From the NCBI RefSeq assembly GCF_050947335.1, contig NC_134989.1, forward strand, positions 4,395,501-4,459,500: a stretch of DNA of 64,000 nucleotides, written 5' to 3'. Made by a program: the position numbers and the translations under genes. Every line of letters starts with the position of its first letter. Position 1 is the first letter of the stretch. The stretch is from Megachile rotundata. Lineage: Eukaryota; Arthropoda; Insecta; Hymenoptera; Megachilidae. Positions 1 to 11,775 of this stretch are shown piece after piece. Under the pieces are notes generated by a model. That model made no database searches, was not told where the DNA came from, and saw nothing but the letters and a program-made list of their open reading frames with translations.

Positions 1-160
1 ATTTCCAAATCTTCATATTTTTAGGTCTTTAAGTCACTAGATGTATTATTTTCAAATTTTCAGATTTTCAAATTTTCATATTCTCAATTTTTTAGATTTT
101 GAAGTTTCCAAGCATTCAAGTTTTTATGTTTTTGATTTTTTGAATTTTTAAAAAATATCT
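1..160. repeat. Degenerate 'aaatttTC' low-complexity tract
   Basis: The tract is made of short variations on 'ttcaaatttt' and 'ttccaaatc', with C on the + strand and almost no G. It runs off the left edge of the window. It belongs to the same compositional family as the tracts near 3.9, 5.0, 40.5, 43, 47.5, 50.1 and 53.6 kb. It carries no reading frame of note. Confidence 0.7.
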
Positions 161-636
161 CTGATGAATATTGGAAACCGCCGTTCAATTTCGTTATTGG
201 AAATTGTGGAAACACAAAAATAGTTTTTGTAGTGATTATACTAGATTAAACGTTCGTATGATATAGAGTGCGATGTAACGAATTTTGAACTATGATATCT
301 CAGCAATTAATTGTCGTCAATTATTTAAAGCAAGAAAGTATGAAAATATATAAACATTCATAAAAATATCAAACAAATAATCCAAATTGTTTATAAACAT
401 GAAATTGTAAGGTATTTCTATAAAATTCATAACCTGTTCTGTGTTATTGTATGTGACAATTTATACAAAAAAAAAAATGACGGGATACAAACTATATCTA
501 TTAACATACCTATGTTTTTAATTCACATGAACCTATATTTTCCTTATTTAATCAAATAGAACCAGTATCAATTATTATCAATTAGTATCAATTTATGTGT
601 TTTAGATGCATCAATCCGTGTAAATATTGAATTATA
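161..636. other. AT-rich DNA, nothing recognised
   Basis: Plain AT-rich sequence. I see no long ORF, hairpin or tandem array. Confidence 0.5.
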
Positions 637-638
637 TA

Positions 639-1171
639 TAGTGTCCACTAAGGTTAGGGCCAAACCTATAGTGATTAAATAGATCAAACAAGTTTATATT
701 TTATGCCCGAAAATATATGCTTTTGAACATATTTATGATTTTTTGCAGAAGTTATCAAAAAATTCTATCGTGTTCGAAAATTCCTATTTCTGCAATAATG
801 CAGACATCCATTTGTCAAATTAGTGTTTGCCGAACTTTTAATTATTATACCTGTATGAGAAATAATAGTAAATGCACTTTGACATTATCAAGTCATTCTT
901 CGTGTAAACAATAACTGTTATTGAGATTATAATACGTATACAATTTAGTGTAATAAATAAAATGAAATTTACTCGTTTTCTGAATCATTATATCCTTTTA
1001 ATAAAACATTTTTAGGCATAAGTTTACATGAACCTTTTTCAACTATTTAACCTTAGTAATACGTAGTATATTATTGGTTTCAACTTTTCTAAACATCCTG
1101 TACAGTCAATTTTACGCTTCATATCCCATGAATGGAAGGTTTATGTGGTTATTCATAGTGGACGGTGTATA
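639..1171. mobile_element. Possible degenerate inverted-repeat element
   Basis: The left side (about 641-720) and the reverse complement of the right side (about 1000-1170) share a run resembling 'gattaaatag' followed by 'ttatgccc/tgaaaat', and both outer ends carry 'gtccacta' next to TA. This suggests an old non-autonomous DNA transposon of about 0.5 kb. The two ends are offset by about 2 bp and are too diverged to fix the boundaries. The small ORF at 717-914 has no recognisable domain. Low confidence. Confidence 0.3.
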
Positions 1172-1319
1172 AATTTATAAGTATGAATAATGCGATGAGT
1201 GGTTGCGATAAAGGTACGGTTACTAATAGCGATAAAGGTATGTTTATGCGGAATTGTCGAGAAACACTTCGAGTAATGTTATTTCCTGAACACCCTGTGT
1301 AAAAACAAAATAGGGCAGA

Positions 1320-2065
1320 AGGTCATCGCGAGGATGGTTCGGTGGTTTGAAACAGCCGCCAATCGAGAATTCCAGCTGGAAATCCAGCTGGTGAACGCGC
1401 ACCGCCACAATCGCTAATGAGGTTAATCCGCGATTCCGTTTACATTTTCTCGTTCACGAGGCACGAAACGAAGCCAGCCAGCTCGTTCGAGGGAAAAAAA
1501 GCCGGCCGCATAAAGCGGCCACGAGGGGTGAGCTGGGGGTGGGTTGGGGTTGTAAAAGCGGGACAGGGAGCAAAGGAGGAATCGCGAAAAATTACGGACG
1601 ACCTGCGATGGGAATAAGAGCAGTGTGTTACCCTGTACGCCGTTTCGAGTGCACTGCACTCAAATACACCCTCTACAGGGGTGCTCCACCCTCTACAGTT
1701 CTCATTCCCGGCACTCGTCGCGACCTAAATGAAACTTCGTCCCCCACCGCGATCAGTCGATTCGCACACCTGCGTGCCAAAGGTCGCTTTTTCTACCCCC
1801 TCCCTCACATTCGTTCACCCTTATTCCTCGATTTTTCGATCTATACCGACATTGTGACACCGGGAACATCGTCACGCTTGTTTCACCAACCCTCCGTGAT
1901 TACTCCTTCCAACCCCCTTTTTGTCAGTGAAATGCTCCGTCGCTGCTTGCTTTGCTTTTCAAAGGAGTTGTGCCTGGTTGATGTCGACGGGGTGAAAATG
2001 ACGTCTCTACCGCAATTGTTTAGGGGATGTGACTCCTTGTATGCTCTTCTTGTTCTTATTTAAGT
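1320..2065. other. GC-richer island, possibly regulatory
   Basis: The base composition rises clearly above the flanks. It holds two CCAGCTGG palindromes 12 bp apart (1372 and 1384), a 15-bp palindrome at 1647-1661 (arms GAGTGCA and TGCACTC), and a direct repeat of 'caccctctacag' near 1668-1702. ORFs overlap on both strands (1417-1617, 1539-2063, 1423-1659 on the minus strand), which is expected where stop codons are scarce; none shows a known domain. An exon cannot be excluded, but a non-coding conserved island fits better. Confidence 0.4.
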
Positions 2066-2734
2066 GTTGCAATTACTATTTATGTGTAGTGTTAACAAAG
2101 GATGGTAACAAAGAAACGTATCGCAGTTACTTGTTTGTGGTTTTTATGAAGTTTTGTGAATAATTATAAGCTAATGTTATTCATAATCTTAGAGGCTGTA
2201 ATGTTAACAATTACGATCTATGGTTAAATAATATAATATTGTAGATGAAATTTTATCCTAGTGATTTCAGTTTATCTAAAAAGTCATTGATGAAAATACA
2301 AGCCAATTAAATCTTGCGCTGTTCGTTACTATTAAATGGAAAATATAAGAATTAATATTTATAATTGGTGCAAGTAATTTACGTACAGTGAAATTTCACC
2401 GATAATAATTTTTAAGGTTAAAATCTCAACTGCGAAAAGTGTGAGGAAAAAGGAATATTTTTCTGAATCGGAGTAGTAATTATTGGACATGTACTTACCG
2501 CACGTACAGTTATCGGACGTGCGACTACAAAACGCGGAACTACAAGACGAATAATTAAAGAAAAGGGAATTATGTAACTGAAAATTATTGTCGATTTGTT
2601 TTTGAACGTCTATCTTATATATTATATTCAATGCAACTACTTCAACAGTTTCTAAACTTACGATTTATAAAGATTTTTGTATTTTTCTTTACATTTGTAT
2701 ATAATTATATTATTTTTTAATTATTTTTCCTTTG
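2066..2734. other. AT-rich DNA, nothing recognised
   Basis: AT-rich spacer. One minus-strand ORF of 90 codons (2359-2631) has no recognisable domain and biased AT-rich codons. No structural feature stands out. Confidence 0.45.
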
Positions 2735-3230
2735 TTATACATAAAATTACATGAAATATCATATGTCGTTTGACATAATGGTTCATGGTTTACAAAAAAA
2801 TAAACTAATATTCTGTCTTAATTATTTTAGGTTTAACATAAAATTATTTGAAATATAATATAATGTATTATTTGACATAAACGTTTATATAATCTTTATA
2901 AATCGTTGTTTATACAATTGATTAAACATTCCATTTTAGTTATTTTTTCTACATCGACCATAAAATAACATAAAATGTAATATAACATATCATGGGCCTT
3001 CATAAAACTAAGCCAATATTCTCAGCTATTTTTTCTACATCAAACACAAAATTCCGCAAAATATAATATAATACGTATGTCCTATGATACAATGATTTAT
3101 AGGTCTTCATAAAACTGAACCAGTATTCTATCTTAATTATTTTTTCTACGTCAAACATAAAATCACATGAAATGTAATATAATATACTACTTGTCACAAT
3201 AGTTTATCGAACCTTTGATCATAAAAATAA
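2735..3230. repeat. Tandem array with about 111-bp period
   Basis: The motif 'cataaaat(t/c)ac(a)tgaaat' followed by 'aatataat' recurs near 2741, 2837, 2960, 3047 and 3157, with intervening 'cttcataaaactgaacc.. tattct' and 'ttattttttctac' blocks. The best copies are about 111 bp apart. The minus-strand ORF at 3000-3197 contains the same roughly 37-residue block twice, as expected for a repeat whose period is a multiple of three; it is not evidence for a protein. Copies are clearly diverged. Confidence 0.7.
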
Positions 3231-3819
3231 AGCAATAACGAAAAAATTGGTACGAAGTATTAAATGTCAAGAACAAGAAAAACGTTTGTTATCCTCACTC
3301 CACAGAACGAAGTTATAGCATTTTCGTTTGATGTGAAAATACCGAAAGGTTGCGTAAAGGTAACACGATGTTCCAGTTCCCATCGTCCGTTTTCCCCACT
3401 TCTGCTTCCACTCTAGCCACCCCATAACCACCCCATTCGCCGTTACACCTCCCACAACTCTCGCTCATTTTGCCCTTGTTTTACGTCCGCGCCCTTTTTC
3501 GACGAGCTGTTTCCTGTCTAGGTCGTAAACAGCACTGCGTACACGAAATTACGAATTAATCTCGTCTAGAATAGCTGAACGATTTTGAAAAACTATTCAA
3601 CTTGACCTTTTATTTCACTATATTAAAACCCAAATTTTTAATCGAAGACTCCTTACAGGGTGTGTAAACAGAAATTATACATATAATTGTTTCTTCTATT
3701 GTTTGACAATTTAGGGAAGAGTTTTGGTGAAAAGCAAAGTTAATAAGTTTAAATAATTTTACATATTTATAATGTGGTTTATTCAAAATAATCTTGAGTA
3801 TATATTCTGGAAGATAAAA
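3231..3819. other. Mixed spacer with a C-rich patch
   Basis: A pyrimidine-rich patch near 3375-3500 contains 'ccaccccataaccacccc'. A 'tacagggtgtgtaaacag' string at about 3656 resembles the terminus of TA-flanked DNA transposons elsewhere in this window, but I found no partner end. No domain-bearing ORF. Confidence 0.35.
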
Positions 3820-4110
3820 TTAGTTTCTAAATTTTCAATTCTTCAATTCTTCAATTTTTCTGTTATTCAATTTTCCAGTTTTTCAATGCCATAAATTACT
3901 ACAGAAACAAAAATTAAAATGATCAAATCTCCAAATTCCTATATTACAATTCTCATGACCGTATATTTAAAAATTTCTAATTTCCAAGTTTAAAAGTTTT
4001 CAGAAACTCTATTCTCCAAACATCCAAATTTCTACATTTTCTGACCCTAAAATTTCCAAATTCTCAAATGCCTTTATTCTCCACACTTTGAATTATCAAA
4101 TTCTCATATT
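3820..4110. repeat. Degenerate 'aaatttTC' low-complexity tract
   Basis: Repeats of 'ttcaattcttcaatttttc' and 'ccaaattctcaaa' type with C on the + strand, the same family as the tract at 1-160. Confidence 0.65.
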
Positions 4111-4904
4111 TCCACATTTCTCCACAATAGTGAACAGTACCAATGTGAGCATTGTGAAATATCGCTTTTCTTACATGTTCGTTCTTCACAACACAACCAT
4201 TTGGTTATTTAGCAATGAAATGACCCTCGTACTTCATCGAGACTCGATTGTTTGTACATTTCACGGTGACATATAGCGCAACACAAAGGTTAAAAACACG
4301 AGCAAACAGCGATTGCCATTAAAAAGCAATGCCGACAAAATAGACTCGATGAAATTCCTCTGTTGAATGCTACGGTTTCGCTGTTTTATTCATAAAACTC
4401 GTCGAGCAGAATAAACGGTATGCATTTTTTCTGAAGGACAACGTCGATGTTAACATATCAATGTGAACTAGCAGGTAGCTAACAGCCTGTATCCTTTGTG
4501 CAAATTCTTTGCTTAATGAAGTCTGTTAAAGAATCATTTAACAGTCGATTCAGGCTTGCGAACCATTTCATCTGTGTAAGTTGATTTGCAAATACGTCGA
4601 ATAAATTTCATTAATACTTTAATGATTTTTTTTTTCAAAAATAAAAATGGAAAAAGAGGAGTGGCAGATTTTGCGATGAACAAACGAGTCACGTACATAT
4701 AGTTGCAACGACGTAACTGAAAACGACAATCGCACGGTGCTGCGTTTGTTTGGATCGTAAATCGAATGCGCTTTTGTGAGCTACATGCGAAATGACGTTT
4801 ACACTTTTTGGTTTTTCGATGCTGACGCGTTACTTTTCGTTGCGGAATAGGAATATTATTATTTGGTTTCGTAGTGCGGACTGTGGTAAAACTAGATTTT
4901 CAAT
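4111..4904. other. Unassigned AT-rich DNA with modest GC rise
   Basis: The GC content rises slightly at 4480-4860. I see no ORF with a recognisable domain and no paired repeat. Confidence 0.35.
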
Positions 4905-5240
4905 CTTTCGAGTTTATGTATTTTCAGACTTTATATTTCCGTCTTTTTCGTTTTTCTGATTTTTCCAATTTTCTGATTTTCTAGTTGTATGATTTCTCGA
5001 TTTTCTGGTTTTCCTGTTTCTTGGCATATCTTCCGATGTACCAATTTTGCAGTTTTTTGATATTTTAATTTTCTGGTCTTTCAATTTTCAGATTTTCTGA
5101 TTCTGAAATCTTTTGAATTTCGTATTTTTTAATTTAGAAATTTCGACTTTATAGATTTACAAATCTACAAATCTACATATTTCAAAGTCTTTTAATATAC
5201 AGTACAAATTTTTTAATATATAAGTTGACGAATTTTTAAA
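4905..5240. repeat. Degenerate 'tttc/aaattt' low-complexity tract
   Basis: Runs of 'gattttctgatttt', 'ttttcagatttt' and 'aatctacaaatctac' type, in the T/C-rich orientation on the + strand. No coding potential. Confidence 0.6.
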
Positions 5241-6660
5241 TGTCTAATTTAGAAATATAAATTTCATAACAAACGAAGGCATATTATATAAACACTTTTT
5301 AAACATTTTTAAAAAGAAATTACAAAATCCGGCTCTGTAGAATTCTGAAGTATAATCTACTGAATATTTCTCGAAAAAAAACTATAAAAAAATATTGGAT
5401 TTGGCTACAAAATACTAGAATTGCGAAGTCGCACTTTTGCACATTTTTGAAAACCAAACATGTACTGTTCTTGTCTTTCCTAACCAAAACAATATAAAAT
5501 AAACAAGGGCCGCAGAAACATAAATTTTTCGCCAGAAGTAAAAAAAAACTCCAAAAATTATGCTGGGAATATTCGGATCCCAGACTTGATCCTTAAAATG
5601 TATAATTTTGTAATATTTTCATAGTAAACTTTCTTTATTAGCGTTTGTTGTGTGCTAGTGGACCAACTTAATGATAATGCAAATTAATTTAATTTGTGGA
5701 TCAGTGACACCACTCAGCACCACATAAATAAACTAACAGCTGTTTGAGGATAAATATATTCAATTTATTTATAAGTGAAAGTCTGCTTGTTTCATTTTAA
5801 AAGAACACTCCCTAGCTATGGACTCTAAAATTTTATACTTGACTCGTTGAGAGCTGACGAGAGAATCTGAACAGTATAAAAAGAATATTTTTGTCAAAAA
5901 TTGAAATGTGGAGTGGCAACATTATGCTGTTGAGGATGGACAATTAACTTGGTTAAAATGAACTATTGGATTGGTTAAAAAGATACTAAGACAAGGAAAC
6001 GAGAACTGTCCTTATAAAATGTTCGTAGCGAGGTCAAGTTTGATCTGAGGTAAACACTACGCCATCGCTCGTCACCTGACGGTTCGACGGTTATAATACC
6101 ATAAAGTTTGTTAGGTGTTGACAAAATATATTAAATATAAAAATTTGGAAGTACAAATTGTCTGTAATAAACAGCTCCAAAAGGTAATGGTTGTTTGTTC
6201 AAGAATATTCCAAAGAAAAAAGGTAAACTTGATGGTTTTACGATTTTAAGATTGTGCCGCAACGATATAGTTTAATAAACTAACAACTTTCCAATAAATA
6301 TTTTAAACTAGTCTTAACTCGATATTGCCAGGACAAACATCAGCTGAAAGTCCATAGAATTTTGTGCTCGATGACAAGTGTCTTCGAGATAGGTAAAACC
6401 GACAAGCAAGTCGAAAGCCACACTTTTATACCGCATCGGAATTGCTGCATAAAGGCGTAAAGAGAAACTTGATGGTTTTGCGATTTTAAGAATACGTCAC
6501 AACAAAATTAATATGTATAACTGCCACAGGGCACATCATGGATGTGATTCATAATCACAAACATAAAGTAGGTTGAATTTACTAGACGTTTGCTTATTTA
6601 GTGAACTATGTAATATACAAAGGAGCGGAATAATTATATTCTCTCTAAGGGCCCAACGAA
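5241..6660. other. Unassigned block, possibly an old retroelement fragment
   Basis: From about 5640 the sequence is less simple than its flanks. Two segments of about 45 bp (6222-6268 and 6461-6505) are near copies, both reading 'aaacttgatggtttt' then 'cgattttaag', exactly 240 bp apart in direct orientation. This suggests a tandemly duplicated unit, or part of a repetitive element such as a terminal repeat. No coding domain was seen and the ends are not defined. Confidence 0.35.
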
Positions 6661-6930
6661 TCGGTCAACGACGATTGACAATATCCCTTCGCGCGTGTTC
6701 CAAATGCGTATAGAGGGCTGTAACCGAGTTTATCGGTGGATCTCGATCAGAGCATCAATTAATTATCGAAACAGTGAGGAAGCGGTCATAATTATCCATT
6801 CGGTCGCCTCCATATCCGTATTTATGGTGGCGCGTGCACCGAATGCTCTGGCTATTTGCGGCCGTCCAATCGCAAACACGCCGACCGACTGGACGCTCAA
6901 TTTTACTAATTAGCTCGACACGTCGAAAAT
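6661..6930. other. Short GC-rich island
   Basis: Contains CG-bearing words such as 'ggccgtccaatcgc' and 'cgccgaccgactgg'. The + strand ORF at 6695-6913 has no recognisable motif. It could be a conserved non-coding element or an unrecognised exon. Confidence 0.3.
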
Positions 6931-8779
6931 GAACGATATTTGTGCCTTGTTCAAGAGTATGAACTGATTTTTAATTTCAGCACATCGAATATTTATAATA
7001 CCGGGTTGAGCAATGAAAGTTTCGCTTTCCAACTATTCAACTACAAATGTACTAAAATTTCATTATACAATTTATTAATTGGTTTTCCAATGTATGAGGA
7101 CATTATTATCGATCTTATGATCAACTAGTAATCAAAGTCTTTATAAGTAGGACACACGGTTTATAGTCTTGACAATATTTATTATAACAAGATTAAAAAT
7201 ATTAAGAGAATAATATAAATTAGATATGAATAACACGCTTTTTAATCACCACATTTTTGTCGAAAATATCTTTACTATTCCCTTTTAGTGACAAACTTGT
7301 CATTTTTCGTATACCCGATCGATAACAACGGTCATGACTTATCGACCAGTCTTTCAACGAGTTATATTCGTTATATTCGTTTTCACTCGCTTGTAATTTT
7401 GTCAGTCACTTTGCGAATATTATTTGTATTCTCCATTCAAATACAATAATTAAAAAATCTCCATATAAACATCGAATACTCTAGTATCAAAATTAATTGT
7501 AATTCATTAATTTCTTATTCATTAATTCAACCATATTATAGGACTGAAATTATAAAAACGATTAATGAGAAATCACATTGTTAGACATATTTTACATATT
7601 TTAATTCGTGTATATTAAGGACATGACACATATGTATATGATGAGTTAATATAGTACAAATTGATTGAAAGACAGTTAATATACAAGATATTTAACTGTA
7701 TCAGTATTATATTATGTTACAGTTACATCAACAATGCAATAAAAAATCGCATTAGCAATTTATTCAAGATAAAACGATGAATTAACAATCGAATGAAACA
7801 GAGATAGAAGTAGCTGAATCTAACAGTAACTGAATGAAAGAGATTAAATTGGTTTCAGTTTGTTGCTCGATTCGCCTAATCAATCATGGTATGGCATCTA
7901 AGTAGGCCCACTTGTATATAATCACAACACCTGATAACATATTAGCATTATCTTGTAATAGTATCGTGCGGAACGTGTCTCTAGAGAGAAACTCCGTGTT
8001 CCTCGTGATTGTCTAACATCTCCTGAAACAAGGATAGGCCCTTTGATGATGATTCGCTTCATATCATCACAACTCCAACATTACGAATTCATTTTATTAA
8101 TCATTTGGGTTCACTCTCCACATTTAATAAATAAAATCAATTCATTTCGATGCATTTTGATTCATCAAAATTAAAATTTCTCATTTTAAACAAATATTCG
8201 TCAAACTGCTTGATAAAATCTTACTACATTCATGTTTATTTTATTAATGTTATACTCTGTTTATGTAGATATATATAATGTACTAGACCATGTTCTGTTT
8301 TAGTAAAATCTCAACTATCTTAATCATTACCGTTTTGTATATTTTATAGCTCGTTACGTCATACACAGTTTAGTTTTCATTTAGTTTGAGACACGAAAGT
8401 AAACCAAAAATCAATCTGCAGGTTTGAAAAATTGCTCAATCAATGTTAAACAACACATCATTTTTCTCACCAACGAAAAATCCCGGAAATAACGAAACGG
8501 AATTTTTAATCTACTGCACGTTTTTATAAAATGACTTTCAATCTACAGTATAAAAGAATTACAGAATACAATTGCTGATTGCATTCGACGAGCAGTAACG
8601 AACTTTCCGACGCTATTTTATCGATAAATCATTAAAACGTGATAAATAAATCCATTTGAATGAAACGTACGCTATTCGTTGCATTAACTCGGGCCTTGTT
8701 CAGTTGAATAACAAGTAGCTTATAATAATCCTTGAACAAATAAATGCTCGTCACAGAGTATTACAGTTAAAACTGTGAC
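6931..8779. other. AT-rich DNA, nothing recognised
   Basis: Long AT-rich stretch without domain-bearing ORFs, clear repeats or splice-like boundaries. Confidence 0.4.
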
Positions 8780-9145
8780 TTGCTTAATCTGGTTCCCCGG
8801 AACGTATCGTTCGGCGATTAATGCGATTAACGTTGTGTGCAAAATGCAAATTTATGTTCTTTGTGTCGCTTATATCGCGATCCCGAGATAATTCGTGTAA
8901 ATTTCCATCATCTGCTCGCCACTCGAGCAGCCGAATAATTAATTGCTTCTGCGATCGGCTGCCAGAAGTTGAACGTTCCCTCGACTGAAGCAATAACTCA
9001 TGACTAATAGCTCTCGTATGCGATTGACACGCGAAAAGATATTATTACCTGGCTCCTCCACATCCTTCGGGACCACGTTGTTATTCTGCATATCTCGTGG
9101 TTTGGCATTCATGGAAATACGAGCGACGCCCCCTGTGACAATATA
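8780..9145. other. GC-richer island
   Basis: Composition rises, with words such as 'cgatcccgagataattcg'. The minus-strand ORF at 8784-8993 encodes a basic Ser/Arg-rich stretch without a recognised domain. Unassigned. Confidence 0.3.
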
Positions 9146-9289
9146 ATTTATTCATTGGCTCGTTACAAGCATCGTATACATATATACCACTCGATAGAAT
9201 TATAGTACACTCTCGTTATATTGCCATTGTCGGTGTGTACGAACGAAGAATTATTGCAATTGGAGATATATTGAATTAGGTGAACAGTT

Positions 9290-10035
9290 TTTTGGTAAAA
9301 ATATTTAGCAGGAGTTTGTAGATTTGGATGTATGGAGATTGGATAGTTTGGGAGCTTGTTGGTTAAAGAATTTGAATGTTTGGAAATTTCGAAATTGCGA
9401 AACTAAAATATAAGGAATTTGGGAATTTGGAAATTTGTGGATTTGATTATCTAGGAATTTGGAAATTTTAACAATTAGAAAATTGGAAATTCGAAAATTT
9501 TGGATTTAGGATTTTAGGATTTTAGGATTTTGGGATTTAGGGATTTGGGGATTTAGGGATTTAGGGATTTAGGGATTTAGGGATTTAGGGATTTAGGGAT
9601 TTAGGGATTTAGGGATTTAGGGATTTAGGGATTTAGGGATTTAGGGATTTAGGGATTTAGGGATTTAGGGATTTAGGGATGTAGGGATTTAAAGATTTAG
9701 GGATTTAGGGATTTGGAGAATTTGAGGAATTAGGGGTCTAGTGATTTAGGGATTTGGGGAATTAGGGATCTAGTGATTTGGAAATGTAGTGATTTAGGGA
9801 TTTAGGGATTTAGGGATTTAGGGATTTAGGGATTTGGGGAATTTTGGGGAATTTGGGGAATTTGGGGAATTTGGGGAATTTGGGGAATTAAGGATCTAGT
9901 GATTTAGGAATTTAGGAACTTAGGAATTTAAGAATTTAGGAACTTAGAAAATCAAGGAATCAGTATTTCAAAAACTTTGAAATTTGGAAATTTGTGAACT
10001 TAGAAATTGAGAAACTTAGAAAGCAAAAATATCAA
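9290..10035. repeat. Minisatellite complex: 8-bp gggattta array in a G-rich 'ggaattt' tract
   Basis: The core (about 9531-9680) is a nearly perfect head-to-tail array of the 8-bp unit gggattta, about 16-17 copies. It decays on the right (9680-9785), resumes for some five units (9788-9835), and then changes to a 'ggggaattt' 9-bp unit (about 9836-9890). The flanks are degenerate 'ggaatttgg' words, the reverse complement of the C-bearing tracts elsewhere. The perfect core suggests recent slippage expansion from the degenerate tract. It is probably length-polymorphic. Confidence 0.9.
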
Positions 10036-10375
10036 CTTAATATCAATTTAAAAATTACATGCTTCAATTTTCAAAGATTCTAAAATTAGATTTAAATTAC
10101 TACGTAAGTGTTTCAATATTCCTTTATGAAATCACCAATCATCTCTAAAAACATATTCCTGTGATCAACATTATTTAAATATGAATAAATAATCACTACA
10201 AAAGTCTTGATTATTTATTTTTAAATAGTTCGCATTTAAAAAAGTTGCATTTCTTTCTAATATAAAATATTTGAAAAATTCCGAACTATTTAATATTACC
10301 CGTAATTATAGAACGGGTTTCACGTTCTATGCAAGCAATTAAAATATTCCGTGTTAAATTGTAAGTTAAGCATAA
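10036..10375. other. AT-rich DNA, nothing recognised
   Basis: AT-rich spacer with no ORF or repeat structure of note. Confidence 0.4.
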
Positions 10376-10600
10376 GCTACGTTTATCAGGGGAGTCTGGA
10401 AGATCAAAGCGACCAACGATATAGAGTTCAGTATCGGTGCAACGGTGTGGCTTTGTTGGATAGCCTTGAGAGGATACAAGGGTTGGCCAACCCTCTCCGA
10501 GGGAGTTTGAGGGTTCATCGAATTATCGAGGGGTTACTATTAATTACCATGAAATTAGCGTACAACGAACGCTCTGTTCTTGCGCGGAAATAACTGAACC
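10376..10600. other. GC-richer island, unassigned
   Basis: The block is distinct from its AT-rich flanks and contains 'gggttggccaaccctc', a short palindrome of arms GGGTTGG and CCAACCC around 10480-10495. The + strand ORF 10351-10593 spans it but shows no recognised domain. Confidence 0.3.
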
Positions 10601-10794
10601 TTCTATTTTCTCTATAAGCCTTTTGTCTGTACAAATGGTCACAAATTATTGAAACTTCATATAAGATGCACTGGTTAAAAAAATTAAAAATTCTTTTGTA
10701 AGTCGTTTGAAGACATGTTTGAAGGTCTGTGTGAAGGCACTTGTATGAAACATTTGTAATTTATAAACGTTCAAAACTGTCGTCGACGTGAACG

Positions 10795-10870
10795 GTTGAG
10801 ATTTTAAAGATTTTAAAGATGTTGAAGATTTAAAAAATTTTAAAAATTTTAAAGATTTTGAGATATAATG
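10795..10870. repeat. Short 'gattttaaa' repeat
   Basis: Several head-to-tail copies of 'gattttaaa' with minor changes. Confidence 0.55.
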
Positions 10871-11099
10871 ATTTTAAGGAACAGTTGTGCTTTCTAACAG
10901 TGCGTGAATTAATTTGTGTATTAAATTTAAGCCATCTTTACGCTTTGTTGTATATCTATAATATAAAGTACAATATATGTAAAAGATAGTATACACTCCT
11001 ATGCTGCGGTATTGAAAAGATATATGTAATACTAAATATTCTTTTGGATATATGTACATATTTACAAAAAAATGTAAATTCGTATGTGTATATTCGTTT

Positions 11100-11250
11100 A
11101 ATCATAAAGTTTAATCATAAATTTTTAACTCTTCTTTTTATTTGTTTTTCTTTGATTGAATGTTGTGTTTCTGTCAGGGCTTTTAATCATCAATTTTTTA
11201 AAAGAGTTTTTTTATTTGTTTTTCGATTGAATGTTGTGAAGGTTTTGTTA
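11100..11250. repeat. Local direct duplication
   Basis: The words 'tttttatttgtttttc' followed by 'gattgaatgttgtg' occur twice, at about 11136-11167 and 11208-11238, with 'tttaatcat' preceding each. This is a roughly 73-bp tandem duplication with a small indel. Confidence 0.55.
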
Positions 11251-11539
11251 AAGCCCTATGTGTTTTGAGTTTCGTGATATTTGATGAAAGATTACACGTT
11301 TGTTACAATATTGGTACCTATCAATCTATTTCATTCAAACGCTTTCAATCATTTTTTAGAGCCTTTTTTCATTTATTCATTGAATGCTTTGAATGATTTG
11401 ATCAATCGTTTGTACTATCCTATATATGTCTGTTTGCTGTTCAAATGTATTCCTTTATCTATTAGAAAATATATTTTGTATAGTAACATTTTTTGGTGAC
11501 ACATGGTCAATTCTTTTACATTTTATTATTTTTATTTAA

Positions 11540-11775
11540 TTAGTTTTTCTATTCTGTACATTTCATACGTTTTGATTTCAAATATTTTGTATATTTTGTA
11601 CTTATTGATTTTCAATATTTTGTACATTCTGTATGTTTTGATGTTAAATATTTTCCGTATTTTATACGTTCTGATTTTCAATATTTTGTACATTTTGTAG
11701 GTTTTGATTTTTAATATTTCGTTCATTTTGTAGGGTTCGATTTTCAATATTTTGTTCGTTTAGATTTTCAATAAG
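11540..11775. repeat. Tandem array with about 36-bp period
   Basis: The unit reads roughly 'ttttgattttcaatattttgtacattttgta', repeated about six times with substitutions. ORFs exist over this interval on both strands (11503-11700 and 11532-11747) and are internally repetitive Ile/Tyr/Leu-rich strings, a by-product of a period divisible by three. I do not regard them as genes. Confidence 0.75.

Noticed and set aside
9531..9680. Interstitial telomere-like repeat
   Set aside because: The unit is 8 bp (TTTAGGGA), not the insect TTAGG or the plant TTTAGGG; it fits expansion from the surrounding degenerate tract.
11503..11747. Open frames on both strands
   Set aside because: Both are internally repetitive and come from a tandem array with a period divisible by three.
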